From: Alphaproteobacteria bacterium
GTDB taxonomy: Bacteria > Pseudomonadota > Alphaproteobacteria > Ferrovibrionales > Ferrovibrionaceae
Assembly: GCA_017307375.1 (NCBI GenBank)
Contig: JAFKFH010000004.1
Coordinates: 124,001 to 188,000, forward strand
Reading direction: 5' to 3'
DNA length: 64,000 nucleotides
In this document: positions 20,417 to 29,580 of the stretch, one piece after another
Layout: each line of letters begins with the position of its first letter
How positions within the stretch are numbered: position 1 is the stretch's first letter
The notes under the pieces: generated by a model
Seen by the model: only the letters and a program-made list of their open reading frames with translations
Told to the model about the DNA's origin: nothing
Databases searched by the model: none
Translations under genes and position numbers: made by a program

Positions 20417-21094
20417 ATGCGCCTGGTCTCGCTGCTGTTCGACGGCATCACCGCACTCGACATCGTCGGGCCGCTGCAGGTCCTGACCCATCTGCCCGGC
20501 GTCGAGGCGATCACCGTCGCCAAGGCCGCGGGGCCGGTGCGCGACCGCCAGGCTGCCCTCGGCCTCGTCGCCGAGAAGGCGTTGGGTGACGTCGACCGGG
20601 CCGACATCCTGCTGGTGCCGGGCGGCCCCGGCACGCGCGGGCTGATCGACGATGCCGAGGTAATCGACTGGATCCGCCGGATCCACCCGACCACGACCTG
20701 GACCGCGTCGATCTGCACCGGCTCGCTGCTGCTGGGCAAGGCCGGGCTGCTGACGGGCAAGCAGGCGACGACCCATTGGGGCGCCGCCGCCATCCTGGAG
20801 GCGCTCGGCGCCACCTATGTCGAGCAGCGCGTGGTCTTCCACGACGCCGACCGGCTGGTGACGGCCGCCGGCGTCTCGTCGGGCATCGACATGGCGCTGG
20901 GCCTGCTGGCGCGGCTGCAGGGCGACGAGGCGGCCATGGCCGCCCAGCTCGGTATCGAATACGATCCGCAGCCGCCGTTCGATGCCGGCGCGCCGTCGAA
21001 GGCACCGGAATCGGTCCTGGCCAAGCTGCGGCCGGTGCTGAAGCAGTTGAACGATCCGGTCGTTGCCGCGTTGAAGGCTCGCACGTCCGCTTAA
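20417..21094 (+). CDS. DJ-1/PfpI family protein, isonitrile hydratase-like
   Basis: A 225-aa glutamine-amidotransferase-like protein. The nucleophilic elbow is TASICTGSLLLGKAGLL with Cys100 followed by Thr101, and Asp15 lies in FDGITALDIVGP. This Asp/Cys/Thr arrangement matches the isonitrile hydratase InhA rather than PfpI proteases. It follows proS by 5 bp and precedes the lol operon by 11 bp. Substrate specificity is inferred from motif only. Confidence 0.75.
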   Translation: MRLVSLLFDGITALDIVGPLQVLTHLPGVEAITVAKAAGPVRDRQAALGLVAEKALGDVDRADILLVPGGPGTRGLIDDAEVIDWIRRIHPTTTWTASICTGSLLLGKAGLLTGKQATTHWGAAAILEALGATYVEQRVVFHDADRLVTAAGVSSGIDMALGLLARLQGDEAAMAAQLGIEYDPQPPFDAGAPSKAPESVLAKLRPVLKQLNDPVVAALKARTSA

Positions 21095-21105
21095 CGGTTC
21101 TCCCG

Positions 21106-22353
21106 ATGCCTTTTGCCCCCTTCGAATGGATCCTGGCCGCCCGTTACCTGCGGGCGCGCCGGTCCGAGGGCTTCATTTCGGTCATCGCCTGGTTCTCGCT
21201 GCTCGGCATCACGCTGGGCGTGGCGACGCTGATCATCGTGATGAGCGTGATGAACGGCTTTCGCGCCGAATTGCTCAGCCGTATCCTCGGCCTGAACGGC
21301 CATCTGATGGTGCAGGCGGTCGGCCGCAACATCGACGACTATCCCCGGGTCGCCAATATCCTCGCCGCGATCCCCGGCGTCGCCTATGTCACGCCGGTGG
21401 TGGAGGGCCAGGTGATGGCCACGGCCGGTGGCAAGGCCGCGGGCGCGCTGGTCCGCGGCATCAAGCCCGAGGATTTCGCCGCTCATTCGCTGGTCGCCAA
21501 AAAGCTTGTCTCCGGCTCGGTCGACCAGCTGACCGGCGACGACACGGTGATGATCGGCCAGCGCATGGCGCAGAAATTCGGTCTGAAGCTCGGCGACGGC
21601 ATCACCTTCGTCTCGCCGCAATCGACCGCGACGGCCTTCGGCTCGGTCCCGCGGTCCAAGACCTACCGCATCGTCGGGCTGTTCGACGTCGGCATGTTCG
21701 AATACGACTCGAGCTTCGCCTTCATGCCGATCGCCGGCGCGCAGCTGTTCTTCCGCACCGGCAATGCCGCCTCCTCGATCGAGGTGATGCTGCGGGATGG
21801 CGACGCGGCACCGCGCGCGGCCCGCGCCATCCAGGTCAGCCTGGGCGAGGGTTTCCGGGTCTACGACTGGCAGCAGGCCAACCAGCAGTTCTTCAATGCG
21901 CTGCAGGTCGAGCGCAACGTCATGTTCCTGATCCTGACGCTGATCATCCTGGTCGCGGCCTTCAACATCATCTCGTCGATGATCATGCTGGTGAAGGACA
22001 AGACCCGCGACATCGCCATCCTGCGCACGATGGGGGCGACGTCGGGCGCGGTGCTGCGGGTGTTCTTCATTGCCGGCACCTCGATCGGCGTGCTGGGCAC
22101 CACGCTCGGCTGGCTGCTGGGCCTGGGCTTTGCCGCCAATATCGAGGCGATCCGGCAGTTCCTGCAGCGCCTGACCGGCACCGAGCTGTTCTCGGCCGAG
22201 GTCTATTTCCTGTCCCGCCTGCCGGCCAAGGTCGAGATGACCGAGGTCGTGCTGGTGGTCTGCCTGTCGCTGGCCCTGACGGTGCTGGCGACGTTCTATC
22301 CGTCCTGGCGGGCGGCACGGCTCGATCCGGTGGAGGCGCTGCGTTATGAATGA
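21106..22353 (+). CDS. lolC: Lipoprotein-releasing ABC transporter permease LolC/E, copy 1
   Basis: Inner-membrane permease (415 aa) of the Lol system that hands mature lipoproteins to LolA. Seen: a first helix [20 protein letters not shown], a large periplasmic domain (about residues 50-260), the FtsX-type core with [15 protein letters not shown] near residue 305, and the ending [17 protein letters not shown]. The ATG at 21106 is chosen because it gives the family N-terminus, identical in the second copy. It overlaps lolD by 8 bp. Naming as LolC rather than LolE is by position only. Confidence 0.9.
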   Translation: MPFAPFEWILAARYLRARRSEGFISVIAWFSLLGITLGVATLIIVMSVMNGFRAELLSRILGLNGHLMVQAVGRNIDDYPRVANILAAIPGVAYVTPVVEGQVMATAGGKAAGALVRGIKPEDFAAHSLVAKKLVSGSVDQLTGDDTVMIGQRMAQKFGLKLGDGITFVSPQSTATAFGSVPRSKTYRIVGLFDVGMFEYDSSFAFMPIAGAQLFFRTGNAASSIEVMLRDGDAAPRAARAIQVSLGEGFRVYDWQQANQQFFNALQVERNVMFLILTLIILVAAFNIISSMIMLVKDKTRDIAILRTMGATSGAVLRVFFIAGTSIGVLGTTLGWLLGLGFAANIEAIRQFLQRLTGTELFSAEVYFLSRLPAKVEMTEVVLVVCLSLALTVLATFYPSWRAARLDPVEALRYE

Positions 22354-23026
22354 TCCGGCCCTGAGCCTGCAGGGCATCCGGCGCGTCTTCGACCAGGCCG
22401 GACGCCAGCTCGAAGTGCTGAAGGGCGTCGACCTGACGGTCGAACGCGGCGAGGTCGTGGCGCTGCTCGGTCAGTCCGGCGCGGGCAAGTCGACGCTGCT
22501 GCACATTGCCGGTCTGCTCGAACCTGCGACCTCGGGCCGCATCGCCATCGGCGGCCGCGACTGCGCCGGCCTCGGCGACGGCGAGCGTACGGCGATCCGC
22601 CGTTCCGAACTCGGCTTCGTCTACCAGTTCCATCATCTGCTGCCGGAATTCTCGGCGCTGGAGAATGTCGCCCTGCCGCAGCTGATCAACGGCCGCTCGC
22701 GGCGCGAGGCGGCGGCGCGCGCGACCGAACTGCTAGGCCGGCTCGGCCTCAAGGACCGGCTGAGCCACCGGCCGGCGCGGCTGTCGGGCGGCGAGCAGCA
22801 GCGCGTCGCCATCGCGCGCGCCATCGCCAACGCGCCCAAGCTGCTGCTGGCCGACGAGCCGACCGGCAATCTCGACGGCACCACGGCCGACATCGTCTTC
22901 GCCGAACTGGTGCAACTGGCGCGGGGCGAGCGGGTAGGGGCCTTGATCGCCACGCACAATACCGAGCTCGCCGCGCGCATGGACCGGGTCGTCGTGATGC
23001 GCGACGGCCAGCTGACGGCGGGCTGA
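22346..23026 (+). CDS. lolD: Lipoprotein-releasing system ATP-binding protein LolD
   Basis: ATPase driving lipoprotein extraction (226 aa). Walker A is [12 protein letters not shown] near residue 45, the Q-loop region is [16 protein letters not shown] with the hydrophobic LLPEF motif of this subfamily, the signature is [15 protein letters not shown] near residue 146, and Walker B is [12 protein letters not shown]. It is sandwiched between the two permease genes, overlapping the first and 5 bp from the second. Confidence 0.94.
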   Translation: MNDPALSLQGIRRVFDQAGRQLEVLKGVDLTVERGEVVALLGQSGAGKSTLLHIAGLLEPATSGRIAIGGRDCAGLGDGERTAIRRSELGFVYQFHHLLPEFSALENVALPQLINGRSRREAAARATELLGRLGLKDRLSHRPARLSGGEQQRVAIARAIANAPKLLLADEPTGNLDGTTADIVFAELVQLARGERVGALIATHNTELAARMDRVVVMRDGQLTAG

Positions 23027-23031
23027 CCGCC

Positions 23032-24285
23032 ATGCCGTTTGCGCCGTTCGAATGGATGCTGGCCGCCCGCTACCTGCGGGCGCGGCGCGCCGAGGGGTTC
23101 ATCTCGGTGATCGCCTGGTTCTCGCTGCTCGGCATCATGGTCGGGGTCGCGGCGCTGATCATCGTGATGAGCGTGATGAACGGCCTGCATGCCGATCTGA
23201 TCAACCGCATCCTCGGCCTCAACGGCCATCTGGTCGTCCAGGTCGCGGGCAAGGATATCGCCGACTACCCCGCCCTGACCCGGCGTCTGGAAGCCATGCC
23301 CGACGTCGCCTATGTCACCCCGGTGGTGGAGGGGCAGGCGATGGCCTCGGCCCGCAACGTGGCCTCGGGCGTGCTGGTGCGCGGCGTGCAGCTCAAGGAT
23401 TTCCTCGATCACTCGCTGGTCGCGCGCCGGATCATCGCCGGCTCGGTCGATGCCTTCACCGGCGACGACGCCGTGCTGATCGGCAGCCGGATGGCCGCCC
23501 GCTTCGGCCTGGCCGTCGGCGACACCATCACCTTCATCGTGCCGCAGCGCGGCACGGCGGTGGGGCTGGGCACCGCGCCGCGATCGATGAGCTTCCGCAT
23601 CGCCGGCCTGTTCGACGTCGGCCGTGTCGAATACGACGCCAACTATGCCTTCCTGCCGTTCCAGGCGGCGCAAGGCCTGTTCCAGACCGGCGATGCCGCC
23701 ACCGGAATCGAAGTAATGCTGACCGACAGCGCGCGGGCCCCGGCCTTGCGACCCGCCTTCCAGGCGGCGCTGGGCGATGGCTACCAGGTCGACGACTGGC
23801 AGCATGCCAACCGGCAGATCGTGACCGCGCTGCAGGTAGAGCGCACGGTGATGTTCCTGATCCTGACGCTGATCATCGTCGTCGCCGCCTTCAACATCGT
23901 CTCGTCGATGATCATGCTGGTGAAGGACAAGACGCGCGATATCGCGATCCTGCGCACCATGGGGGCCAGCCGCGGGGCGATCCTGCGTGTCTTCCTGATT
24001 TCCGGCGCCTCGGTCGGGCTGATCGGGACCGTTCTCGGCTGGGCGCTGGGCATGGGCTTTGCCGCCAATGTCGACACGATCCGCAATTTCCTGCTCGACC
24101 TGTCGCGCACCGGCCTGTTCCCGGCCGGCGAAATCCGCTTCCTGGCCATGCTGCCGGCCAAGGTCGACACGGCCGAGGTGATGCTGGTGGTCTGCATCTC
24201 GCTGGCCCTGTCGGTCCTGGCAACGATCTACCCGTCCTGGCGCGCCGCCCGCCTCGATCCGGTCGAAGCGCTGCGCTACGAATGA
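23032..24285 (+). CDS. lolE: Lipoprotein-releasing ABC transporter permease LolC/E, copy 2
   Basis: Second LolC/E-type permease (417 aa), closely similar to copy 1 over its whole length, starting with the same MPFAPFEW and ending with the same [11 protein letters not shown]. Helices, periplasmic domain and [15 protein letters not shown] motif are all intact. Together with copy 1 and LolD it can form a heterodimeric exporter as in the enterobacterial LolCDE, whereas many alphaproteobacteria use a single LolF-type subunit. The 3' end overlaps the convergent IclR gene by 10 bp. Confidence 0.9.
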   Translation: MPFAPFEWMLAARYLRARRAEGFISVIAWFSLLGIMVGVAALIIVMSVMNGLHADLINRILGLNGHLVVQVAGKDIADYPALTRRLEAMPDVAYVTPVVEGQAMASARNVASGVLVRGVQLKDFLDHSLVARRIIAGSVDAFTGDDAVLIGSRMAARFGLAVGDTITFIVPQRGTAVGLGTAPRSMSFRIAGLFDVGRVEYDANYAFLPFQAAQGLFQTGDAATGIEVMLTDSARAPALRPAFQAALGDGYQVDDWQHANRQIVTALQVERTVMFLILTLIIVVAAFNIVSSMIMLVKDKTRDIAILRTMGASRGAILRVFLISGASVGLIGTVLGWALGMGFAANVDTIRNFLLDLSRTGLFPAGEIRFLAMLPAKVDTAEVMLVVCISLALSVLATIYPSWRAARLDPVEALRYE

Positions 24286-25061
24286 CCGAGCCGCGCTGAA
24301 AGCGCGGCGGCCGCGGCCTTGAGCCCGGCTGCGACCGGGCCGGCCGGCGACGAGTCGAAGGCCCCTGAGATACCCAGGGCGGTCAGGCTGCCGGCCAGCC
24401 GTCCGTCATGGCCGAAAATGGGGGCGCATAGCGCCTCGACCCCGTTGAGCATGTCGCCGACCACCCGGCCGAGGCCGCCGGCGCGCGTCCCGGCCAGCAG
24501 CCGGTCGACCGCGGCCATGTCGGCGAGGCCGGCGCGCCGGGCGGTGGGCCGGCCGAGTTCGTCGGCGATCATCCCTGCGGTGACCGCCCGCGGCAGGAAG
24601 GCGGCAAAGACGCGGCCGGTCGCCGAGGTCAGCAACGGCATCGTCGAGCCGACACGAACATTGACGGTGACCGGGTGACCCGACTCCTCCCAGCGCAGGA
24701 TGGTCGGCCCGCGCTCGGCCCAGACCGCCAGGAACGCGGCTTCGCCGATGTCCTCGACCAGGCCGGGCAGGGCTTCCGATCCGAACCGCACGATATCGAC
24801 GGCGGCAAGCGCCGACAGCCCGACCTGCAGCGACTTGCGGCCGAGCAGGTAGCGGCCGGTCACCGGCTCGCGCTCGACGAAGCCTGCGCGTTCCAGGCTG
24901 ACCAGATAGCGATGCGCCTTGGCCCGTTGCAGGCCGCAGGCGCGCGCCAGCGGCGACAATCCCTGGGGGCCCGCCAGCCCGCTCAGCACATCGAGGATGC
25001 GCAGCCCGATCTCGACCGACTGGACGCCGCCGCCGCTGCCCTCGCCATCCGGTTCGTCCAT
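24276..25061 (-). CDS. IclR family transcriptional regulator
   Basis: A 261-aa regulator: N-terminal winged helix-turn-helix (SVEIGLRILDVLSGLAGPQG, then LSPLARACGLQRAKAHRYL, about residues 14-55) and a C-terminal IclR effector-binding domain ending in AALSARLGHS. The ATG at 25061 has a very good ribosome-binding site, AAGGAGAG, 7 bases upstream, so it is preferred to the GTG at 25079. Divergent to the ketopantoate reductase-like/aldolase/P450 genes, which it probably controls through the repeats at 25078-25115. Confidence 0.9.
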   Translation of the reverse strand: MDEPDGEGSGGGVQSVEIGLRILDVLSGLAGPQGLSPLARACGLQRAKAHRYLVSLERAGFVEREPVTGRYLLGRKSLQVGLSALAAVDIVRFGSEALPGLVEDIGEAAFLAVWAERGPTILRWEESGHPVTVNVRVGSTMPLLTSATGRVFAAFLPRAVTAGMIADELGRPTARRAGLADMAAVDRLLAGTRAGGLGRVVGDMLNGVEALCAPIFGHDGRLAGSLTALGISGAFDSSPAGPVAAGLKAAAAALSARLGHS

Positions 25062-25077
25062 TGACAGTCTCTCCTTC

Positions 25078-25115
25078 ACGTATCAAATTTCGTAACACGT
25101 ATCGAATAATGTAAC
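25078..25115. promoter_or_regulatory. Tandem 19-bp direct repeats, likely IclR operator
   Basis: Two abutting 19-bp units (25078-25096 and 25097-25115) match at 15 of 19 positions; each starts ACGTATC and ends GTAAC. They fill most of the intergenic space between the divergent IclR gene and the reductase gene. This AT-rich patch stands out from the GC-rich surroundings. Their position suggests a regulator-binding site controlling both directions. Confidence 0.55.
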
Positions 25116-25128
25116 AACGGGAGGGGCG

Positions 25129-26061
25129 ATGCGGATCGTGGTGGTGGGGGCCGGGGGCGTCGGCGGCTATTTCGGCGGCTTGCTGGCCCGCGCCGGTCAC
25201 GACGTCACCTTCATCGCGCGCGGTGCCCATCTGGCGGCGATGCGCGCCGGGGGCTTGCGCCTGACCGGCCCGCGCGGCGATTTCGAGGTCGCCGGTATCG
25301 GCGCGACCGACGATGGCGCGGGCCTCGCTGGGGTCGAGGTCATGCTGTTCTGCGTCAAATGCTACGACACCGCCGCGGCGGCCCGCGCGATCGCCCCGAC
25401 GGTCGGGCCGGAAACCATGTTGCTGACCCTGCAGAACGGCGTCGACAGCGCCGAGCGTCTCGGGGCGCTGCTGCCGCCGGCCGGCATCGTGCCGGGGGCG
25501 GCCTTCGTCTCGGCGACGATCGCGGCGCCCGGCGTCATTCGCTACACCTCGGCAATGTCGTCGCTGGTTTTCGGCGAGGTCGATGGTCGCCCGTCGGCCC
25601 GCTGCGATACTTTCCGCGGGATCTGTCTCGAGGCCGGGTTCGAGGCGACGATCGCGCCGGACATCGGCGTGGCGCTATGGTCGAAGTTCGTCGCGCTCGC
25701 GACCAACGCGGCGCTGACCGGCGTGACGCGCCAGCCGGCCGGGATCGTCTATCGCGACGCCCGGCTGCGCGCGCTGGCCGTCCGCTCGATCGACGAGGTC
25801 ATCGCGGTCGCCGCGGCCCGCGGCGTCCGGCTCGATCCCGGCCAGGCCGGCCGGTCGCTGGCCCTGCTGGAGAGCTTCCCGCCCGACATGTACGCCTCGC
25901 TGTTCCACGACCTCGATCGTGGCCGTCCGCTCGAAATCGGTTATCTCTCGGGTCTGGTCAGCCGGCTGGGTGCCACCACGGGTGTCGCCACGCCGTTTCA
26001 CGATTTTGCCTATGCCTGCCTCGGACCCTACGAACATGGCCGGCCGGAGCAGCCGTCATGA
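25129..26061 (+). CDS. Ketopantoate reductase (ApbA/PanE) family protein
   Basis: NAD(P)H-dependent 2-dehydropantoate 2-reductase fold (310 aa). Seen: the Rossmann motif VVVGAGGVGGYFGGLLARAG at residue 4, FCVKCYDTAAAA near residue 75, and the catalytic-lysine segment WSKFVALATNAALTG near residue 183. A GGGAGGGG ribosome-binding site precedes the ATG. Its setting with an aldolase and a P450 under an IclR regulator suggests a catabolic 2-oxo- or hydroxy-acid substrate rather than pantothenate synthesis; that is inference. Confidence 0.85.
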   Translation: MRIVVVGAGGVGGYFGGLLARAGHDVTFIARGAHLAAMRAGGLRLTGPRGDFEVAGIGATDDGAGLAGVEVMLFCVKCYDTAAAARAIAPTVGPETMLLTLQNGVDSAERLGALLPPAGIVPGAAFVSATIAAPGVIRYTSAMSSLVFGEVDGRPSARCDTFRGICLEAGFEATIAPDIGVALWSKFVALATNAALTGVTRQPAGIVYRDARLRALAVRSIDEVIAVAAARGVRLDPGQAGRSLALLESFPPDMYASLFHDLDRGRPLEIGYLSGLVSRLGATTGVATPFHDFAYACLGPYEHGRPEQPS

Positions 26062-26801
26062 AGTTCGGCGACGAGGAATACCGGCTGCGCTGCGAGCTGG
26101 CCTGCGCCTACCGGCTGTTCGACCAGCTCGGCTGGCACGAGCTGATCTACAACCACATCACCGTGCGCCTGCCGGGGCCCGAGGCGCATTTCCTGATCAA
26201 CCCGTTCGGGCTGATGTATCGCGAGATCACCGCGGGCAATCTGGTGCGCATCGACATCGACGGCAACGTCGTCGGCCATGCCGGCCATCCGGTCAATCCG
26301 GCCGGGTTCATCGTCCATTCGGCGATCCACGCCGCGCGCGACGATGCCCATTGCGTGATGCATACCCATACCACGGCCGGCATGGCCGTGGCCTGCCAGG
26401 AGCAGGGCCTGCTGCCGCTGTCGTTCCCGGCGATGTTCTACACCGGCCGCGTGGCCTATCACGATTTCGAGGGCATCACCCTCGACCGGGAGGAGCGCGG
26501 GCGGCTCGCCGCCAATCTCGGCGACCGCAACGTGATGATCCTGCGCAATCACGGCCTGCTGGCCTGCGGTCCGTCGGTCGGCCATGCCTTCGCCGAGCTC
26601 TACCACCTGCAGCGCGCCTGCGAGGTGCAGATCGCGGCGCAATCCTCCGGCGCGCGGCTGACCCTGCCGGAACCGGCGATCGCACAGCGGGCCGCCGACC
26701 AGTTCACCGCGACCGCCCGCAAGGGCGAGCAGAACGACATGCTTTTCGCCGCGATGATGCGCTGGATGGACGACAAGGACCCCGGGTACCGCAATGCCTG
26801 A
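26058..26801 (+). CDS. Class II aldolase/adducin family protein
   Basis: Zinc-dependent aldolase-fold protein of 247 aa. Seen: YNHITVRLPG near residue 33, NPFGLMYREITAGNLVRID near residue 50, the zinc-ligand motif MHTHTTAGMAVAC near residue 102, and ILRNHGLLACG near residue 160. Members cleave or decarboxylate hydroxy acids or sugar phosphates; the substrate here is unknown. It overlaps the preceding gene by ATGA and the P450 gene by 8 bp, so the three are one operon. Confidence 0.85.
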   Translation: MKFGDEEYRLRCELACAYRLFDQLGWHELIYNHITVRLPGPEAHFLINPFGLMYREITAGNLVRIDIDGNVVGHAGHPVNPAGFIVHSAIHAARDDAHCVMHTHTTAGMAVACQEQGLLPLSFPAMFYTGRVAYHDFEGITLDREERGRLAANLGDRNVMILRNHGLLACGPSVGHAFAELYHLQRACEVQIAAQSSGARLTLPEPAIAQRAADQFTATARKGEQNDMLFAAMMRWMDDKDPGYRNA

Positions 26802-27999
26802 CGTCAGCGGCTTCGACCTGCGGGCGCTGCCGCCCGATTTCTATGCCGATCCCTATCCCTGGTATCGCGCGCTGCGCGCCGAGGATCCGGTCCGGCCGAT
26901 GCCCGACGGGTCCTGGTTCCTGACCGCCTATGCCGATCTCGAGGCCGTCTACAAGGACGTGCGCAGCTATTCGTCGGACAAGAAGGTCGAGTTCGCGCCG
27001 AAATATGGCGACTCGCCGCTGTTCCAGCACCACACCACCAGCCTCGTCTTCAACGATCCGCCGCTGCATACCCGCGTGCGGCGGCTGATCGCCGGCGCGT
27101 TGACGCCGCGGGCGATCGCGGCGATGGAGCCGTCGCTGACCGCGCTGGTCGACCGCCTGCTCGATCGGGCCGAGGCGATGGGGCGGATCGACCTGATCGA
27201 CGATTTTGCCGCCGCCATTCCGGTCGAGGTGATCGGCAACCTGCTCGGTGTCCCCCATGCCGATCGCGGGCCGCTGCGCGACTGGTCGCTGGCGATCCTC
27301 GGGGCGCTGGAACCGGTGCTGACGCCCGAACAGATGGAGCGCGGCAATGCCGCGGTGCGCGATTTCGTCGCCTATCTCGAAACCCTGGTCGCCGATCGCC
27401 GCCGCCGGCCCGGCGATCCCGACCAGGACGTGCTGACCCGGCTGATCGCCGGCGAGGCCGATGGCGAACGGCTCGGCGAAGTCGAACTGCTGCAGAACTG
27501 CATCTTCATTCTGAATGCCGGGCACGAGACCACGACCAACCTGATCGGCAACGGGCTGGAACTGCTGATCGCCTGGCCGGGCGAGCGTGCGCGGCTGCTG
27601 GCCGAGCCCGAGCTGATCCGTACGGCGATCGAGGAATTCCTCCGCTTCGAGAGTTCCAACCAGCTCGGCAACCGCATGACGACCTTGCCGGTAACGCTCG
27701 GCCGCCACGACCTGCCGGCCGGCAGCCGCCTGACGCTCTGCATCGGTGCCGGCAATCGCGATCCGGAGCAGTTTCCCGATCCCGACCGGCTCGACATCGG
27801 CCGGCAGCCCAACCGCCATCTGGCCTTCGCCCAGGGGCCGCATCAGTGCGTCGGGATGAGCCTGGCGCGGCTCGAGGGGCGGGTTGCGATCGGCCGGTTC
27901 CTCGCCCGGTTTCCGGACTACGCCCTCGATGGCCCGCCGGTTCGCGGTGGCCGCGCACGTTTTCGCGGCTTCCTGTCCCTGCCTGCCCGGCTGGGGTGA
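26794..27999 (+). CDS. Cytochrome P450
   Basis: Soluble bacterial monooxygenase (401 aa). Seen: the I-helix oxygen-activating motif LNAGHETTTN near residue 245, the K-helix ExxR in EEFLRFESSNQ near residue 286, and the haem-binding loop FAQGPHQCVGMSLARLE with axial Cys352. No ferredoxin or ferredoxin reductase gene is adjacent, so electrons must come from partners elsewhere. It is the last gene of the IclR-linked operon. Substrate unknown. Confidence 0.93.
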   Translation: MPDVSGFDLRALPPDFYADPYPWYRALRAEDPVRPMPDGSWFLTAYADLEAVYKDVRSYSSDKKVEFAPKYGDSPLFQHHTTSLVFNDPPLHTRVRRLIAGALTPRAIAAMEPSLTALVDRLLDRAEAMGRIDLIDDFAAAIPVEVIGNLLGVPHADRGPLRDWSLAILGALEPVLTPEQMERGNAAVRDFVAYLETLVADRRRRPGDPDQDVLTRLIAGEADGERLGEVELLQNCIFILNAGHETTTNLIGNGLELLIAWPGERARLLAEPELIRTAIEEFLRFESSNQLGNRMTTLPVTLGRHDLPAGSRLTLCIGAGNRDPEQFPDPDRLDIGRQPNRHLAFAQGPHQCVGMSLARLEGRVAIGRFLARFPDYALDGPPVRGGRARFRGFLSLPARLG

Positions 28000-28029
28000 G
28001 GGCGCGCCGCAATTTTGTTCAAGACCATC

Positions 28030-28057
28030 GGTGTCCGGCCGGTACATTACGGACACC
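28030..28057. promoter_or_regulatory. Perfect inverted repeat abutting the AraC-type start codon
   Basis: GGTGTCCG (28030-28037) and CGGACACC (28050-28057) are exact reverse complements separated by 12 bp. The right arm ends directly before the ATG at 28058, where a ribosome-binding site would be expected but none is seen. It may be an operator for autoregulation, or a stem-loop that limits translation. Confidence 0.45.
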
Positions 28058-28888
28058 ATGGAAGCGCCAATTGCCGAACGGGCCCAGTTCTTCACGACCC
28101 ATCGCTTCGACGCTCTCGAATGCGTGACCGCCGTGCTGCTGCGGCCGCGCTTCACGCTGCATGCCCATGACACCTATACGATCGGCAATATCCACACCGG
28201 CCGCGGCTGGCTGGCGGCGCGCGGCGGCCGCCACGAGACGGGCCCCGCGCATCTGCTGCTGCACAATCCCGGCGACGTGCATGATGGCCATCCGGACCAG
28301 CACGGCATCCACTACCGCAACAGCTATCCGTCGGTCGCGCTGCTGCGCCAGATCGCCTCGGACATTTCCGGGCGACGGGTGACCGACACCCCGTTCTTTG
28401 CCGCGCCCGTCGTCGGCGATCCGGCGGGAACCGCGCTGTTCCTGGCGGCGCATCGCGCGCTGGAGCAGGGTGGGGATACGCTCGCCGCCGACGAATTGCT
28501 GGCGCGCGCCTACGGTCACTGCCTGGTCCGTCACGCCGCCATCGCGCCGGCCGCCGTCGGCAACGAGTCCGGCCCGGTGGCCCGCGCCGAGGCGATGATG
28601 GCGGCGCGCTATGCCGAGGATGTCGGGCTGGCCGATCTCGCCGCCGTCGCGGGGCTGTCCTCGCATCACCTGATCCGGGCGTTTCGCCGCCATACCGGCT
28701 TTACCCCGCATGCCTATCTGGTCAACCGCCGGGTCATCGCCGCCCGGCACCTGCTGCGGCGGCGCGATGCCAGCCTGGCCGATGTCGCCGCCGCCACCGG
28801 GTTCTGCGACCAGGCCCATTTCACCCGCGCCTTCAAGGCCCGCGTCGGCGTCACCCCCGGCAGCTACCGCGCCGCGGTCGCGGCATGA
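28058..28888 (+). CDS. AraC family transcriptional regulator
   Basis: A 276-aa regulator with an N-terminal cupin-like arm (HAHDTYTIGNIHTGRGWL near residue 33 and HNPGDVHDGHP near residue 66) and two C-terminal helix-turn-helix units (residues about 178-276, including VGLADLAAVAGLSSHHLIRA and SLADVAAATGFCDQAHFTRA). This layout is common among regulators of amino-acid exporters. It overlaps azlC by 4 bp and probably controls AzlCD. The internal ATG at 28058 is chosen because longer frames run through the P450 gene. Confidence 0.9.
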   Translation: MEAPIAERAQFFTTHRFDALECVTAVLLRPRFTLHAHDTYTIGNIHTGRGWLAARGGRHETGPAHLLLHNPGDVHDGHPDQHGIHYRNSYPSVALLRQIASDISGRRVTDTPFFAAPVVGDPAGTALFLAAHRALEQGGDTLAADELLARAYGHCLVRHAAIAPAAVGNESGPVARAEAMMAARYAEDVGLADLAAVAGLSSHHLIRAFRRHTGFTPHAYLVNRRVIAARHLLRRRDASLADVAAATGFCDQAHFTRAFKARVGVTPGSYRAAVAA

Positions 28889-29580
28889 TCGGGGCGATCC
28901 CGCGCGAGGCCCGCCAGGGCCTCGTCGACATCGCGCCGGTGATCGTCGCCGCCGTGCCGATCGGCCTGCTCTACGGCGCCCTGGCGGCGGCCAAGGGGCT
29001 GTCGGTCCTGGAGATCGGCCTGATGTCGCTGCTGGTGTTCGCCGGCGGCTCGCAGTTCACCGCGGTGGAATTGTGGACCCAGCCGGTGCCGGTGGCGACG
29101 CTGGTCTTTTCGGCGATGCTGATCAATGCCCGGATGATCCTGATGGGCGCTTCGCTCGGGCCGAAGATGGCCGGCTTTTCCTGGCCCCAGCGCCTGTTCG
29201 GCTATCATCTGCTGACCGACGAGGCCTGGGCGCTGGCCGAGCGTCATGCCGGCCGGGCCAAGGTGACCCCGGCCTACTGGTTCGGCCTGACCTGCCTGTT
29301 GCCTGCGGCCTGGGTCGCAACCTCGGTGATCGGCGCCTATGCCGGTTCGCTGATGGGCGATCCGCGGCAGCTCGGTGCCGACTTCGCCTTCACCGCGATG
29401 TTCATCGGCCTGACGGCCGGGTTCTGGAAGGGCCGGGTCAGCGCCGCGACGATCGCCGGCTCGGCGGTCGCATCCGCGCTGGTCTATGTTCTGGCCGGGC
29501 CACCCTGGCATGTCGCGGCAGGCGCCGTGGCCGGAATTGGCGGGGCCTACCTGGCCGCCCCCGCGGACGACCGGGCATGA
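28885..29580 (+). CDS. azlC: AzlC family branched-chain amino acid exporter, large subunit
   Basis: Inner-membrane permease (231 aa, about six helices) that works with AzlD in exporting branched-chain amino acids or analogues. Seen: PVIVAAVPIGLLYGALAAAKGLS near residue 13 and SLLVFAGGSQFTAVELW near residue 48, both family hallmarks. Overlaps araC-type and azlD genes by 4 bp each. Confidence 0.9.
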   Translation: MIGAIPREARQGLVDIAPVIVAAVPIGLLYGALAAAKGLSVLEIGLMSLLVFAGGSQFTAVELWTQPVPVATLVFSAMLINARMILMGASLGPKMAGFSWPQRLFGYHLLTDEAWALAERHAGRAKVTPAYWFGLTCLLPAAWVATSVIGAYAGSLMGDPRQLGADFAFTAMFIGLTAGFWKGRVSAATIAGSAVASALVYVLAGPPWHVAAGAVAGIGGAYLAAPADDRA

